In this document: in pieces, positions 1 through 5,335 of the stretch
Layout: each line of letters starts with the position of its first letter
Numbering within the stretch: position 1 is the first letter of the stretch
NCBI GenBank assembly: GCA_028718465.1
Contig: JAQULX010000230.1
Span: 1 to 5,335 of the forward strand
Source: Dehalococcoidales bacterium
GTDB lineage: Bacteria; Chloroflexota; Dehalococcoidia; Dehalococcoidales; UBA3254
Reading direction: 5' to 3'
Length of the DNA: 5,335 nt
Notes under the pieces: generated by a model
The model's input: only the letters and a program-made list of their open reading frames with translations
Database searches by the model: none
What the model was told of the DNA's origin: nothing
Made by a program: the position numbers and the translations under genes

Positions 1-1297
1 GGGAAATCCCCAGCAAGCGGGCTGCTTCACTGCAGTTACCGCCGACCTCGATCAGCACGTTCAGAATATGGTTTTTCTCCATATCACGCATGGTCTTGCC
101 GACGGTGGTCTTATGCGGTATATACAGGCTTTGCTGGGTGAGATCGGCCACCTCAATCAGCCTGCCTTTCGCCAGGATAATCGCTCTTTCGATAGCATTT
201 TCCAACTCCCGGATATTGCCCGGCCAGTCATAACGCAGAAGAAAATCATGAGATTCCGATGTAAATCCATCAATCTTTTTCTGATTTTCGGCGCTGAATT
301 TACGCAGGAACAGGTCGGCCAGAATCGGGATATCATCTTTTCTCTCCCTTAACGGAGGCAGATCTATCTTTACCACGCTGAGCCTGTAATAGAGGTCTTC
401 CTTAAAAAGCCCGGACTCTATAGAAGCCTTGATATCTTTAGTGGTAGTAGAGATAAAACGGACATCCGCCATGATGGGTTCATTGCCTCCTACCCGGCAG
501 AACGACTTCTCTTCAAGCGCTCTCAACAGGTGTACCTGGATATTATGGTAGAGATCGCCCACTTCATCCAGCAGCAAAGTGCCATTATTGGCGGCTTCCA
601 TTTTACCTTTTCTCTGGGTCTGGGCTCCGGTGAAGGCTCCGCTCTCATGCCCGAACAGTTCGCTCTCCAGCAGATTTTCCGGCAAAGCCACGCAGCTTAC
701 TGCTATAAACGGTTTGTTCTTCCGGGGACTCTGGGAATGTATCGCGCGGGCTACCATCTCTTTTCCGGTACCGCTTTCACCGGAGATGAGAACAGGCGCA
801 TTACTGCTCGCGACAACCTGGATCATTTCAATTATTTTTTGCATGCGGGCGCTTCTGGCTACAATATTCTCGAAAGAATACTTATCCTCCAGTTTTTGAC
901 GTAAAGACTGGTTCTCCTCCAGGAGGTTCTGCCTTTCTACAAGCTTGGATACCAGGAGTTCCACTTTTTCCGGAGGGAAGGGCTTCTCGATATAATCATA
1001 AGCGCCCTCTTTGATGGCGGTGATAGCGGTATGTACGCTGCTGTAGGCTGTCACTATGATCACCTGGATATTGGGCGAGATTTGCCTGGCCTTCTTCAAA
1101 AGTTCCAGGCCGTCTGAACCCGGCAAGACCAGGTCAATAACAGCAACCCCCGGTTTTTCCCTCTCAATAATCCCGAGTGCTTCGTCTGCGTTTTCCGCGG
1201 TCAATACCTCATATCCGGAATCAGTCAGCCAGTCCCGGATCGAGTCCCGCATGATGGCTTCGTCATCAACTACTAAAACTTTAATATTCTTATACAT
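1..1297 (-). CDS. NtrC-family sigma-54-dependent response regulator (3' end cut by window edge)
   Basis: This is a cytosolic transcription activator that, once phosphorylated, should hydrolyse ATP to open promoters held by sigma-54 RNA polymerase. Read from ATG at 1297, 432 residues lie in the window. Residues 1-120 are a receiver domain with the acidic pair D11/D12, phosphoacceptor D55, T83 and K105. Residues about 110-140 look like a helical linker. The AAA+ domain spans about 143-375: Walker A GESGTGKE 173-180, the sigma-54 contact loop GAFTGA 220-225, Walker B GTLLLDEVGD 239-248, LPPLRER 313-319 and WPGNIRELENA 358-368. From about 400 a Fis-type helix-turn-helix begins (GGNCSEAARLLGIS 419-432) and is cut by the edge; I estimate 15-25 residues are missing. 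Its start overlaps the kinase stop by 8 bases and has no strong ribosome binding site, so translation is probably coupled. The sensor I region reads STTTKD where relatives usually have ATN/ATH. Its partner is almost certainly the upstream kinase; the target promoter is unknown. Confidence 0.96.
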   Translation of the reverse strand, partial: MYKNIKVLVVDDEAIMRDSIRDWLTDSGYEVLTAENADEALGIIEREKPGVAVIDLVLPGSDGLELLKKARQISPNIQVIIVTAYSSVHTAITAIKEGAYDYIEKPFPPEKVELLVSKLVERQNLLEENQSLRQKLEDKYSFENIVARSARMQKIIEMIQVVASSNAPVLISGESGTGKEMVARAIHSQSPRKNKPFIAVSCVALPENLLESELFGHESGAFTGAQTQRKGKMEAANNGTLLLDEVGDLYHNIQVHLLRALEEKSFCRVGGNEPIMADVRFISTTTKDIKASIESGLFKEDLYYRLSVVKIDLPPLRERKDDIPILADLFLRKFSAENQKKIDGFTSESHDFLLRYDWPGNIRELENAIERAIILAKGRLIEVADLTQQSLYIPHKTTVGKTMRDMEKNHILNVLIEVGGNCSEAARLLGIS

Positions 1298-3236
1298 CTC
1301 TGATGGGTAAAAAGACGGTGAAAGTGGTACCCTCCCCCTCTTTACTTTTTACTTCTATCTTGCCCTGATGGCTCTGGATAATCCCGTAGGAAACTGCCAG
1401 GCCGAGACCGACTCCCTTCACTTCTTTCTTAGTGGTATAAAAGGGAGTGAAAAGCTTATTCATATTTTCCGGAGAGATGCCGCACCCGGTATCCTGCACA
1501 TCTACTATGATTTGCTGGTTTTCTTCGCTGGTGCGCAATGTCAGTTTTCCACCGTCAGGCATTGATTGAATGGCATTCAGCATCAAATTAATACACACCT
1601 GCTGAAGTTGATCGGGGTCCGCCATGATTTTCGGTAAAACCGGCCTGAGGTCTTTCTCCGTGATTATATGTGTGGCCCGGGCTGAATTGGATACCAGTTC
1701 AAGGGAAGCCAGAACAACCTCGTTGATGTCCGTTTCCCTGAAAGCGGGGTTGGACTGCCGGGCGAAATCCAGAAGGTTGCGGATGAGCCTGGTGCTGCGG
1801 GAGAGCTCTTTTTCCATTTTCCTCAAATATTCCAGGGCCATATCCTTGGTAAAATTGTCATTGCTGATCTTTCTATCCAGGAGCTGCGTATAAACCAGCA
1901 CGCCTGACAACGGGTTATTCACCTCATGGGCAATGGACGCCGCCAGTTGTCCCAGAGAACTCAATTTTTCCACCTGGATCAGACCGGCCTGAGTCTCTTT
2001 CAACTCTGCCAGCAGATGAGGCCAGCACATCGTTGTTTCAGCCTGATTGCGAGCCACCGCCGTAGCCAGGTCACGGCAGGTCCGGTAGCCGCAGGCCATG
2101 CAATTAAACCGGTTTGCCGGCCTGGATTTGCCCATTTTTTTAAAAACTTCCTGGATCTCCTGTTCGGTTGGCTCGGGCAAGTGGATGGCCTGAGCCTGGA
2201 AATCTCTCCGCAAGTCTACATGCGCATATTTCTCCAAGTCCATTTTTGTTTGCTCGGGATTAGAGTCCGCCACAGCATATTTGGCAACCAGCTCGCGGCG
2301 TCGGAAAATGCTCAGGTCGTTATCGATCGCCGGTCCGTTGATACAGCCATGACAGAAGAAGAAGTTGATGAAATGAGTGTTGATTTCACCACGGGCGATT
2401 TCTTCCAGAAGACTGATACAGTAGTCCCGGCCGTGGGCATTGATAATCTCATTATGAATGATATCGTCTGAAGATCCGATGCTCTTGAGCAGCCCGCCGG
2501 AGATAGCGAAAAGACGGGCCATATCCGGCTTGGGTCCGGTACACTTCTCTTCCGGAAGACTCTTAGGGTCTATCTCTTGAGCATTAAACATTTCAGCCAC
2601 TTCAGGATATGTCAGAACGGCATCAATTATGCCGGCCACATTCTTATCCCTGGTCTCAGCTTTTTTGGCAGGGCAGGGACCGATAAAGACCACTCTGGAC
2701 CCAGGGTTGACCTGTTTTAACAATTTTCCCATGGCAATCATGGGTGATACGATGGGAGCAAGATGGTCCACCAGCTGCGGATAAAACTTCTCCACGTAGG
2801 ATACTACCGCCGGACAGGTGGAAGAGAATATCGGACCTTCTTTTCTCTCTTTTAACAATCGAATGTACTCGTTGCTGACCAGCTCCGCTCCGAAAGCGTC
2901 CTCCATTATCTCGCTGAATCCCAGCTTTTTTAAGGAGCTCACGAATTGCCCCGGTTTTAACTCAGGCATCGCCGCCGGAAAAGAGGATGACAGGATGGCA
3001 ATTACATGGGAATTATTTTCAATCAGATTTTGCACGACATCGATATCTGATTCGATAAGTTTTGCTTTTGCGACACAGACCCGGACGCAGGTGCCGCAGT
3101 TCACGCACAGATCGGGCATTACTTCCGCTCGCCTGTTTTCCACCTTGATAGCTTTGCTGGGACAGCCGCGGACACAGGCGTAGCAGCCTCGACAGCGATC
3201 TTTTTGAGTATGAATGATATTGGACAAATCGATCAA
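1290..3236 (-). CDS. Iron-sulfur / [FeFe]-hydrogenase-like sensor histidine kinase
   Basis: A 648-residue soluble sensor kinase. Domains in order: two ferredoxin-type [4Fe-4S] motifs (C15, C18, C21, C25 and C44, C47, C50, C54); an iron-only hydrogenase large-subunit-like domain, about 75-350, with SSTCPA (C141), GPCPAKKAE (C188, K191, E194) and FCHGCINGP (C295, C298); an Fe-S domain with C379, C382, C387, C404 (CxxC-x4-C-x16-C); a HisKA dimerisation domain with SIAHEVNNPL, phosphoacceptor H437; and a HATPase domain with N box 545-559, DTGCGI 582-587, FTPFYTTK 596-603 and GVGLGLA 608-614. I see no transmembrane segment, signal peptide or PAS domain. The likely role is to sense redox state, hydrogen or ferredoxin reduction in the cytoplasm and phosphorylate the adjacent sigma-54 activator. 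The ligand is inference. The start is TTG: an in-frame stop (TAG, 3243-3245) lies two codons upstream, the next ATG is residue 40, and the first cysteine motif begins at residue 15. A second TTG at codon 4 (3227) is an equally good start. Catalytic hydrogenase activity is doubtful. Confidence 0.95.
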   Translation of the reverse strand: MIDLSNIIHTQKDRCRGCYACVRGCPSKAIKVENRRAEVMPDLCVNCGTCVRVCVAKAKLIESDIDVVQNLIENNSHVIAILSSSFPAAMPELKPGQFVSSLKKLGFSEIMEDAFGAELVSNEYIRLLKERKEGPIFSSTCPAVVSYVEKFYPQLVDHLAPIVSPMIAMGKLLKQVNPGSRVVFIGPCPAKKAETRDKNVAGIIDAVLTYPEVAEMFNAQEIDPKSLPEEKCTGPKPDMARLFAISGGLLKSIGSSDDIIHNEIINAHGRDYCISLLEEIARGEINTHFINFFFCHGCINGPAIDNDLSIFRRRELVAKYAVADSNPEQTKMDLEKYAHVDLRRDFQAQAIHLPEPTEQEIQEVFKKMGKSRPANRFNCMACGYRTCRDLATAVARNQAETTMCWPHLLAELKETQAGLIQVEKLSSLGQLAASIAHEVNNPLSGVLVYTQLLDRKISNDNFTKDMALEYLRKMEKELSRSTRLIRNLLDFARQSNPAFRETDINEVVLASLELVSNSARATHIITEKDLRPVLPKIMADPDQLQQVCINLMLNAIQSMPDGGKLTLRTSEENQQIIVDVQDTGCGISPENMNKLFTPFYTTKKEVKGVGLGLAVSYGIIQSHQGKIEVKSKEGEGTTFTVFLPIRDV

Positions 3237-3237
3237 T

Positions 3238-3241
3238 CTCC
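3238..3241 (-). promoter_or_regulatory. Ribosome binding site bearing on the kinase start
   Basis: The minus strand reads GGAG here, the only Shine-Dalgarno-like sequence near the kinase start. It lies 1 base before the upstream TTG (3236), which is too close, and 10 bases before the TTG at codon 4 (3227), which is at the long end of the normal range. It therefore favours initiation at codon 4, giving a 645-residue protein. The difference does not touch any domain. Confidence 0.5.
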
Positions 3242-3401
3242 ACTATTCAGCTATTATGTAATGTTCAAAAAGCCTGATTTATTCAGCATAACCGCGCCGA
3301 CCCTACCGCCAGAAATAAATTTTGTATCGTCTTCGTCAGGATAATCGCTGGTATTCGGCAGGACGTATGGTTAAATAATGTTTAGATATTCAGGTTGTAA
3401 T

Positions 3402-3447
3402 AATATTATACTCGCACCTGGCGCCATGACTTGTATAAATATTATAC
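3402..3447 (+). repeat. Direct repeat AATATTATAC in the kinase leader
   Basis: The 10-mer AATATTATAC occurs at 3402-3411 and 3438-3447, start to start 36 bases. Related partial copies are AATATTATC at 3458-3466 and AATATTGTATA at 3469-3479. They could be a set of binding sites for one regulator, or low-complexity AT-rich sequence. Confidence 0.4.
3433..3447. promoter_or_regulatory. Palindrome over the -10 box, possible operator
   Basis: GTATAA and TTATAC form perfect 6-bp arms around a 3-base centre (minus-strand reading). The palindrome covers the TATAAT at 3441-3446 and the expected transcription start, where a bound repressor would block transcription. The half AATATTATAC (plus strand, 3438-3447) recurs exactly at 3402-3411. 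The operator role is inference; the AT-richness weakens it. Confidence 0.35.
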
Positions 3448-3468
3448 TATCCTCCTGAATATTATCAA
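3441..3468 (-). promoter_or_regulatory. Candidate sigma-70 promoter for the kinase-regulator operon
   Basis: On the minus strand TTGATA (3463-3468, five of six matches to the -35 consensus) is followed after 16 bases by TATAAT (3441-3446, perfect -10). It points at the kinase, about 200 bases downstream. The spacer is one base shorter than optimal. It is the best promoter-like sequence in the window, though AT-rich intergenic DNA gives some chance matches. Confidence 0.6.
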
Positions 3469-3488
3469 AATATTGTATAGTAATGCAA
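3461..3488 (-). promoter_or_regulatory. Second, overlapping candidate promoter
   Basis: On the minus strand TTGCAT (3483-3488) is followed after 16 bases by GATAAT (3461-3466). Its -10 box overlaps the -35 box of the stronger candidate at 3441-3468, so the two could not be used at once. It could be an alternative start or chance in AT-rich sequence. Confidence 0.3.
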
Positions 3489-3511
3489 GTAGTGTAAAAA
3501 ATTAATCCACA

Positions 3512-3540
3512 TTCTTATCACATCATTAACTTGATAAGAA
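3512..3540 (-). terminator. Inverted repeat after rarA, possible weak terminator
   Basis: TTCTTATCA (3512-3520) and TGATAAGAA (3532-3540) form a perfect 9-bp stem with an 11-base loop, starting 16 bases after the rarA stop codon. On the minus strand a run of six T follows about 10 bases beyond the stem. The position suits transcription termination of rarA, but the stem is AT-rich and the T-run is not directly attached, so it is not a classic intrinsic terminator. A protein-binding site is the alternative. Confidence 0.4.
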
Positions 3541-3556
3541 GGTGGAGAGGAACCGT

Positions 3557-4909
3557 CTACCGGGATCCGGAATCAGGCTGTTTCCGGTGCAATTCTTTCA
3601 TTCTGGCTGATATCTGTCTCTCGTAGCCAAGATCACCAGGGACATAGAAACGTTTGCCCTTTAATGAGTCCGGCAAATGCTGCTGTTCCACGTAATGGCC
3701 TTCGAAATTATGGGCGTACTTGTAGTCTTTACCGTAACCAAAGTTCTTCATCAAGCCGGTCACCGCATTTCTCAGATGAAGCGGCACCGGATCGTTAGAA
3801 CCGTGCCTGATCTCATACTGAACACTGGAATAGCCGGTATAGAGAGAGTTACTCTTGGGAGCTGTCGCCATATAGACTGCGGCCTCAGCCAGGGCCAGGT
3901 TGCCTTCCGGCAGCCCAATGAAATGGACGGCCTGCTGAGCAGCCATAGCAATTACCAGGGCTTGCGGGTCGGCCAGGCCGATATCCTCGGTAGCGAAACG
4001 AATTATGCGGCGGGCGATATATAAAGGGTCCTCCCCGGCCTCGATCATCCTCCCCAGCCAATATAATGAAGCATCCGGGTCCGAATCGCGCATGCACTTG
4101 TGCAATGCCGAGATAAGATCATAATGCTGCTCCCCGGCCCGGTCGTACTGTAGTGCCCGGTGCTGAAAAGCATCCTCAACCGTTTCCAGGGTAATTTTTA
4201 TTTTTCCACCGGCATCCCTGGGCGTAACCAGCGCCGCCATCTCCAGGGCATTAAGAGCAGTCCGGGCATCGTGCCCGGACATCACGGTCAGATTTTCCAG
4301 CGCTTCTTCCGGCAGATCGATATCCATTTCGCCAAGCCCGCGTTCCCTGTCCTGAAGCGCCCGCAGGAGAATGGTGCGAATTTCCTGGTCGCTAAGCGGC
4401 TTGAGCACAAAAACCCGGCTGCGCGAAAGCAAAGGGGTATTAACTTCAAAAGACGGATTCTCCGTAGTAGCCCCTATAAGAGTGACTGTGCCATCTTCCA
4501 CATAAGGCAAAATGGCGTCCTGCTGGCCTTTATTGAAGCGGTGGATTTCGTCTATAAAAAGGATCGTTTTTTGCTGGTAGAGCTTTCGCCTTTCCCTGGC
4601 TTCTTCGATTATTTTACGCAAATCTCCCACACCGGCGCTGACCGCGCTGACCGGGCTGAAATGCGAGTTGGTTGTATTGGCAATGATGTTGGCCAGGGTA
4701 GTCTTGCCGCTTCCAGGAGGTCCCCACAGGATGATTGAGGGAAGCTGGTTGGTCTCAATAGCTTTACGGAGAAGCCGCCCCTGGCCAATGATATGCTCCT
4801 GCCCCACGAACTCTTCCAGCGCGCAGGGCCGCATCCGGGCTGCCAGCGGAGCTTCCTTTTTTAACTTTTCCTGATTACTATGATCAAACAGGTCCATAGC
4901 GGATTCCAT
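3557..4909 (-). CDS. rarA: Replication-associated recombination protein A (RarA/MgsA), AAA+ ATPase
   Basis: RarA belongs to the clamp-loader-like AAA+ family (bacterial RarA/MgsA, yeast Mgs1, human WRNIP1) that acts at stalled replication forks and with single-stranded-DNA-binding protein in the cytoplasm. The 450 residues match the usual family length. Motifs: PLAARMRP 21-28, Walker A GPPGSGKT 63-70, Walker B FIDEIHRF 118-125, sensor I GATTEN 146-151, SRSRVF 162-167 (expected arginine finger region) and sensor II SGHDARTALN 211-220. The C-terminal oligomerisation half (about 265-445) carries DPDASLYWLGRM 277-288, RFATEDIGLADP 304-315 and GYGKDYKYAHNF 391-402. No key residue is missing. Two starts are possible: ATG 4909 and ATG 4897 (residue 5). 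The second gives MDLFDHS, typical of RarA starts, and fits better with the short leader from the candidate promoter; neither has a strong ribosome binding site. It looks like a housekeeping gene unrelated in function to its neighbours. Confidence 0.97.
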   Translation of the reverse strand: MESAMDLFDHSNQEKLKKEAPLAARMRPCALEEFVGQEHIIGQGRLLRKAIETNQLPSIILWGPPGSGKTTLANIIANTTNSHFSPVSAVSAGVGDLRKIIEEARERRKLYQQKTILFIDEIHRFNKGQQDAILPYVEDGTVTLIGATTENPSFEVNTPLLSRSRVFVLKPLSDQEIRTILLRALQDRERGLGEMDIDLPEEALENLTVMSGHDARTALNALEMAALVTPRDAGGKIKITLETVEDAFQHRALQYDRAGEQHYDLISALHKCMRDSDPDASLYWLGRMIEAGEDPLYIARRIIRFATEDIGLADPQALVIAMAAQQAVHFIGLPEGNLALAEAAVYMATAPKSNSLYTGYSSVQYEIRHGSNDPVPLHLRNAVTGLMKNFGYGKDYKYAHNFEGHYVEQQHLPDSLKGKRFYVPGDLGYERQISARMKELHRKQPDSGSR

Positions 4910-4925
4910 TTAACGGATTAGCGTT

Positions 4926-4955
4926 ATTGTACCCCTAAACAGCCTGAAGCGTAAA
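4926..4955 (-). promoter_or_regulatory. Candidate rarA promoter
   Basis: On the minus strand TTTACG (4950-4955) is followed after 18 bases by TACAAT (4926-4931). A start near 4919 would leave about 10 bases before ATG 4909 or about 22 before ATG 4897, which favours the downstream start. The -35 match is moderate (four of six). I see no terminator between the AMMECR1 gene and rarA, so read-through is also possible. Confidence 0.45.
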
Positions 4956-5000
4956 GGAATACAGGGATGGTCGGGCGAAGGGCCAGCGGGGAAGCGAGCC

Positions 5001-5335
5001 CTAGGTATACCTCTTTACTTCAAAGCGATAGAGCTTGACCGGCTCGTCCGGATCAATGCCGCCTTTCATACGGCAAATCTCGATCTGCTCATCCACCGTG
5101 TCTACCCCTTCCAGATCAGGTAAAAGCAGCCCCCTGCGGCGGCCGGCCTCCACGATAACCCCATACTTTTTGGGGTCCAGGTCCTCTTTTCCGGCTACGA
5201 GCTCAGGATGAGTCAGGACATCTACCGTGTAGTCCAGGTCTCTGAGTTCGCTCACGTCTATCGGTTCAAAGCGGGGATCGCGCACTCCGGTACTGATAGC
5301 ATTGGCGACTATTTCCTCGGCTATATTATCATGGC
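5001..5335 (-). CDS. amrA: AMMECR1-domain protein, AmmeMemoRadiSam system protein A type (5' part outside window)
   Basis: The last 110 residues of a gene that starts beyond the right edge. The reading frame stays open to the edge; the GTG at 5285 is an internal valine, because the residues before it (NIAEEIVANAIS) already match the family. AMMECR1 hallmarks are VRDPRFEPI just after them, LDPKKYGVIV, GRRRGLLLPDLEGVDTVDEQ and the C-terminal LYRFEV. The domain is often fused to or encoded beside a Memo-type protein and a radical-SAM enzyme, but neither can be seen here, and the biochemical role of the family is poorly established; a radical-SAM-linked modification role is inferred from that association. 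It ends 91 bases before rarA on the same strand. I cannot tell whether it is a stand-alone protein or the C-terminal part of a fusion. Confidence 0.88.
   Translation of the reverse strand, partial: HDNIAEEIVANAISTGVRDPRFEPIDVSELRDLDYTVDVLTHPELVAGKEDLDPKKYGVIVEAGRRRGLLLPDLEGVDTVDEQIEICRMKGGIDPDEPVKLYRFEVKRYT

Larger units (their letters stand above)
3386..3462. repeat. Separated 9-bp inverted repeat flanking the candidate -10 region
   Basis: ATATTCAGG (3386-3394) and its exact complement CCTGAATAT (3454-3462) are 59 bases apart and bracket the -10 box, the palindrome and the expected transcription start. A pair of sites on both sides of a start point could allow DNA looping. The second arm lies in the promoter spacer, so it would not be in an mRNA starting near 3434 and a simple RNA stem is less likely. 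Confidence 0.35.
3237..3556. other. 320-base AT-rich intergenic region between rarA and the kinase operon
   Basis: No convincing gene lies here on either strand. Reading on the minus strand from rarA toward the kinase it holds: a 9-bp inverted repeat just after rarA; two overlapping promoter-like sequences; an AGGAGGA at 3450-3456 with no start codon at a usable distance; a 15-base palindrome over the stronger -10 box; an 8-bp palindrome TGGCGCCA (3419-3426); and a self-complementary ATAATATTAT (3400-3409) inside a CAGGT/ACCTG stem (3391-3420). If transcription starts near 3434, the kinase mRNA has a leader of about 200 bases. I recognise no known riboswitch or T-box in it. Confidence 0.7.

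Noticed and set aside
173..185. 13-base sequence CAGGATAATCGCT shared exactly with 3337-3349
   Set aside because: One copy is inside the conserved coding sequence of the regulator and the other in the kinase leader. A match of this length is only mildly unexpected in a window of this size, and neither flank extends it.
1926..2471. Long plus-strand open frames opposite the kinase, regulator and rarA (for example 1926-2471, 530-904 and 4160-4738)
   Set aside because: They lie antisense to genes with clear domain motifs, show no recognisable domain of their own and have no promoter or ribosome binding site support.
3019..3243. 74-residue minus-strand frame starting at GTG 3243
   Set aside because: It overlaps the ferredoxin domain of the kinase in another frame and its product, rich in arginine and serine, has no recognisable motif. 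The GGAG at 3238-3241 lies inside its own first codons and cannot serve it.
3267..3286. Small hairpin CTGA-N5-TCAG followed by five T (minus strand) just before the kinase, as an attenuator
   Set aside because: The perfect stem is only 4 bp, too weak to stop transcription, and no competing antiterminator pairing was evident.
3289..3310. GG-N10-GC spacing on the minus strand of the kinase leader, as a sigma-54 promoter
   Set aside because: Apart from the GG and GC doublets it has little similarity to TGGCAC-N5-TTGC, and such spacing is frequent by chance in GC-rich patches.
3371..3427. An 18-codon minus-strand ORF (ATG at 3427, MAPGASIILL..., stop at 3371) in the kinase leader, as a leader peptide
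   Set aside because: The only Shine-Dalgarno-like sequence, AGGAGGA at 3450-3456, is 22 bases from the ATG and lies in the spacer of the best promoter candidate, so it would not be transcribed from it. There is no run of a regulatory codon. Chance ORFs of this size are common.
4971..5000. GC-rich stretch after the AMMECR1 stop codon, as an intrinsic terminator
   Set aside because: Only the outer GGGC/GCCC bases pair; the inner part does not form a stem and no T-run follows.

Overview
The window carries four protein-coding genes, all on the minus strand. In the direction of transcription (right to left) they are: the C-terminal end of an AMMECR1-domain protein (cut by the right edge), rarA (complete), a cytosolic iron-sulfur sensor histidine kinase with an iron-only-hydrogenase-like module (complete), and an NtrC-type sigma-54-dependent response regulator (cut by the left edge, only the last part of its DNA-binding domain missing). 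No rRNA, tRNA, CRISPR array, transposase or prophage gene was seen.

The gene content suggests an anaerobe, most likely a clostridial Firmicute of the Desulfotomaculum/Pelotomaculum/Syntrophomonas kind. The reasons are the hydrogenase-like redox sensor fused to a histidine kinase, a sigma-54 activator partner, an AmmeMemoRadiSam-type AMMECR1 protein, and AGGAGG-like and TTG translation signals. This placement is inference from gene content; no sequence search was possible.

Layout: 5001-5335 is the AMMECR1 protein end. 4910-5000 is a short spacer with a plausible rarA promoter. 3557-4909 is rarA, a housekeeping AAA+ replication-fork maintenance ATPase. 3237-3556 is a 320-base AT-rich non-coding stretch with an inverted repeat just after rarA, two overlapping candidate sigma-70 promoters reading toward the kinase, and several short palindromes and repeats. 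1290-3236 is the kinase and 1-1297 the regulator; these two genes overlap by 8 bases and form a two-gene operon.

The point of most interest is the two-component system. The kinase has two ferredoxin-type [4Fe-4S] motifs, then a hydrogenase H-cluster-like domain that keeps all four cysteines aligning with the cubane ligands but has lost residues linked to catalysis, then a CxxC-x4-C-x16-C iron-sulfur domain joined directly to the kinase core with no PAS domain and no membrane segment. It is probably a soluble sensor of redox state, or of hydrogen or ferredoxin, that phosphorylates the sigma-54 activator encoded beside it. The target genes are not in the window. The architecture is unusual but related hydrogenase-like sensors are known, so I do not claim a wholly new system.
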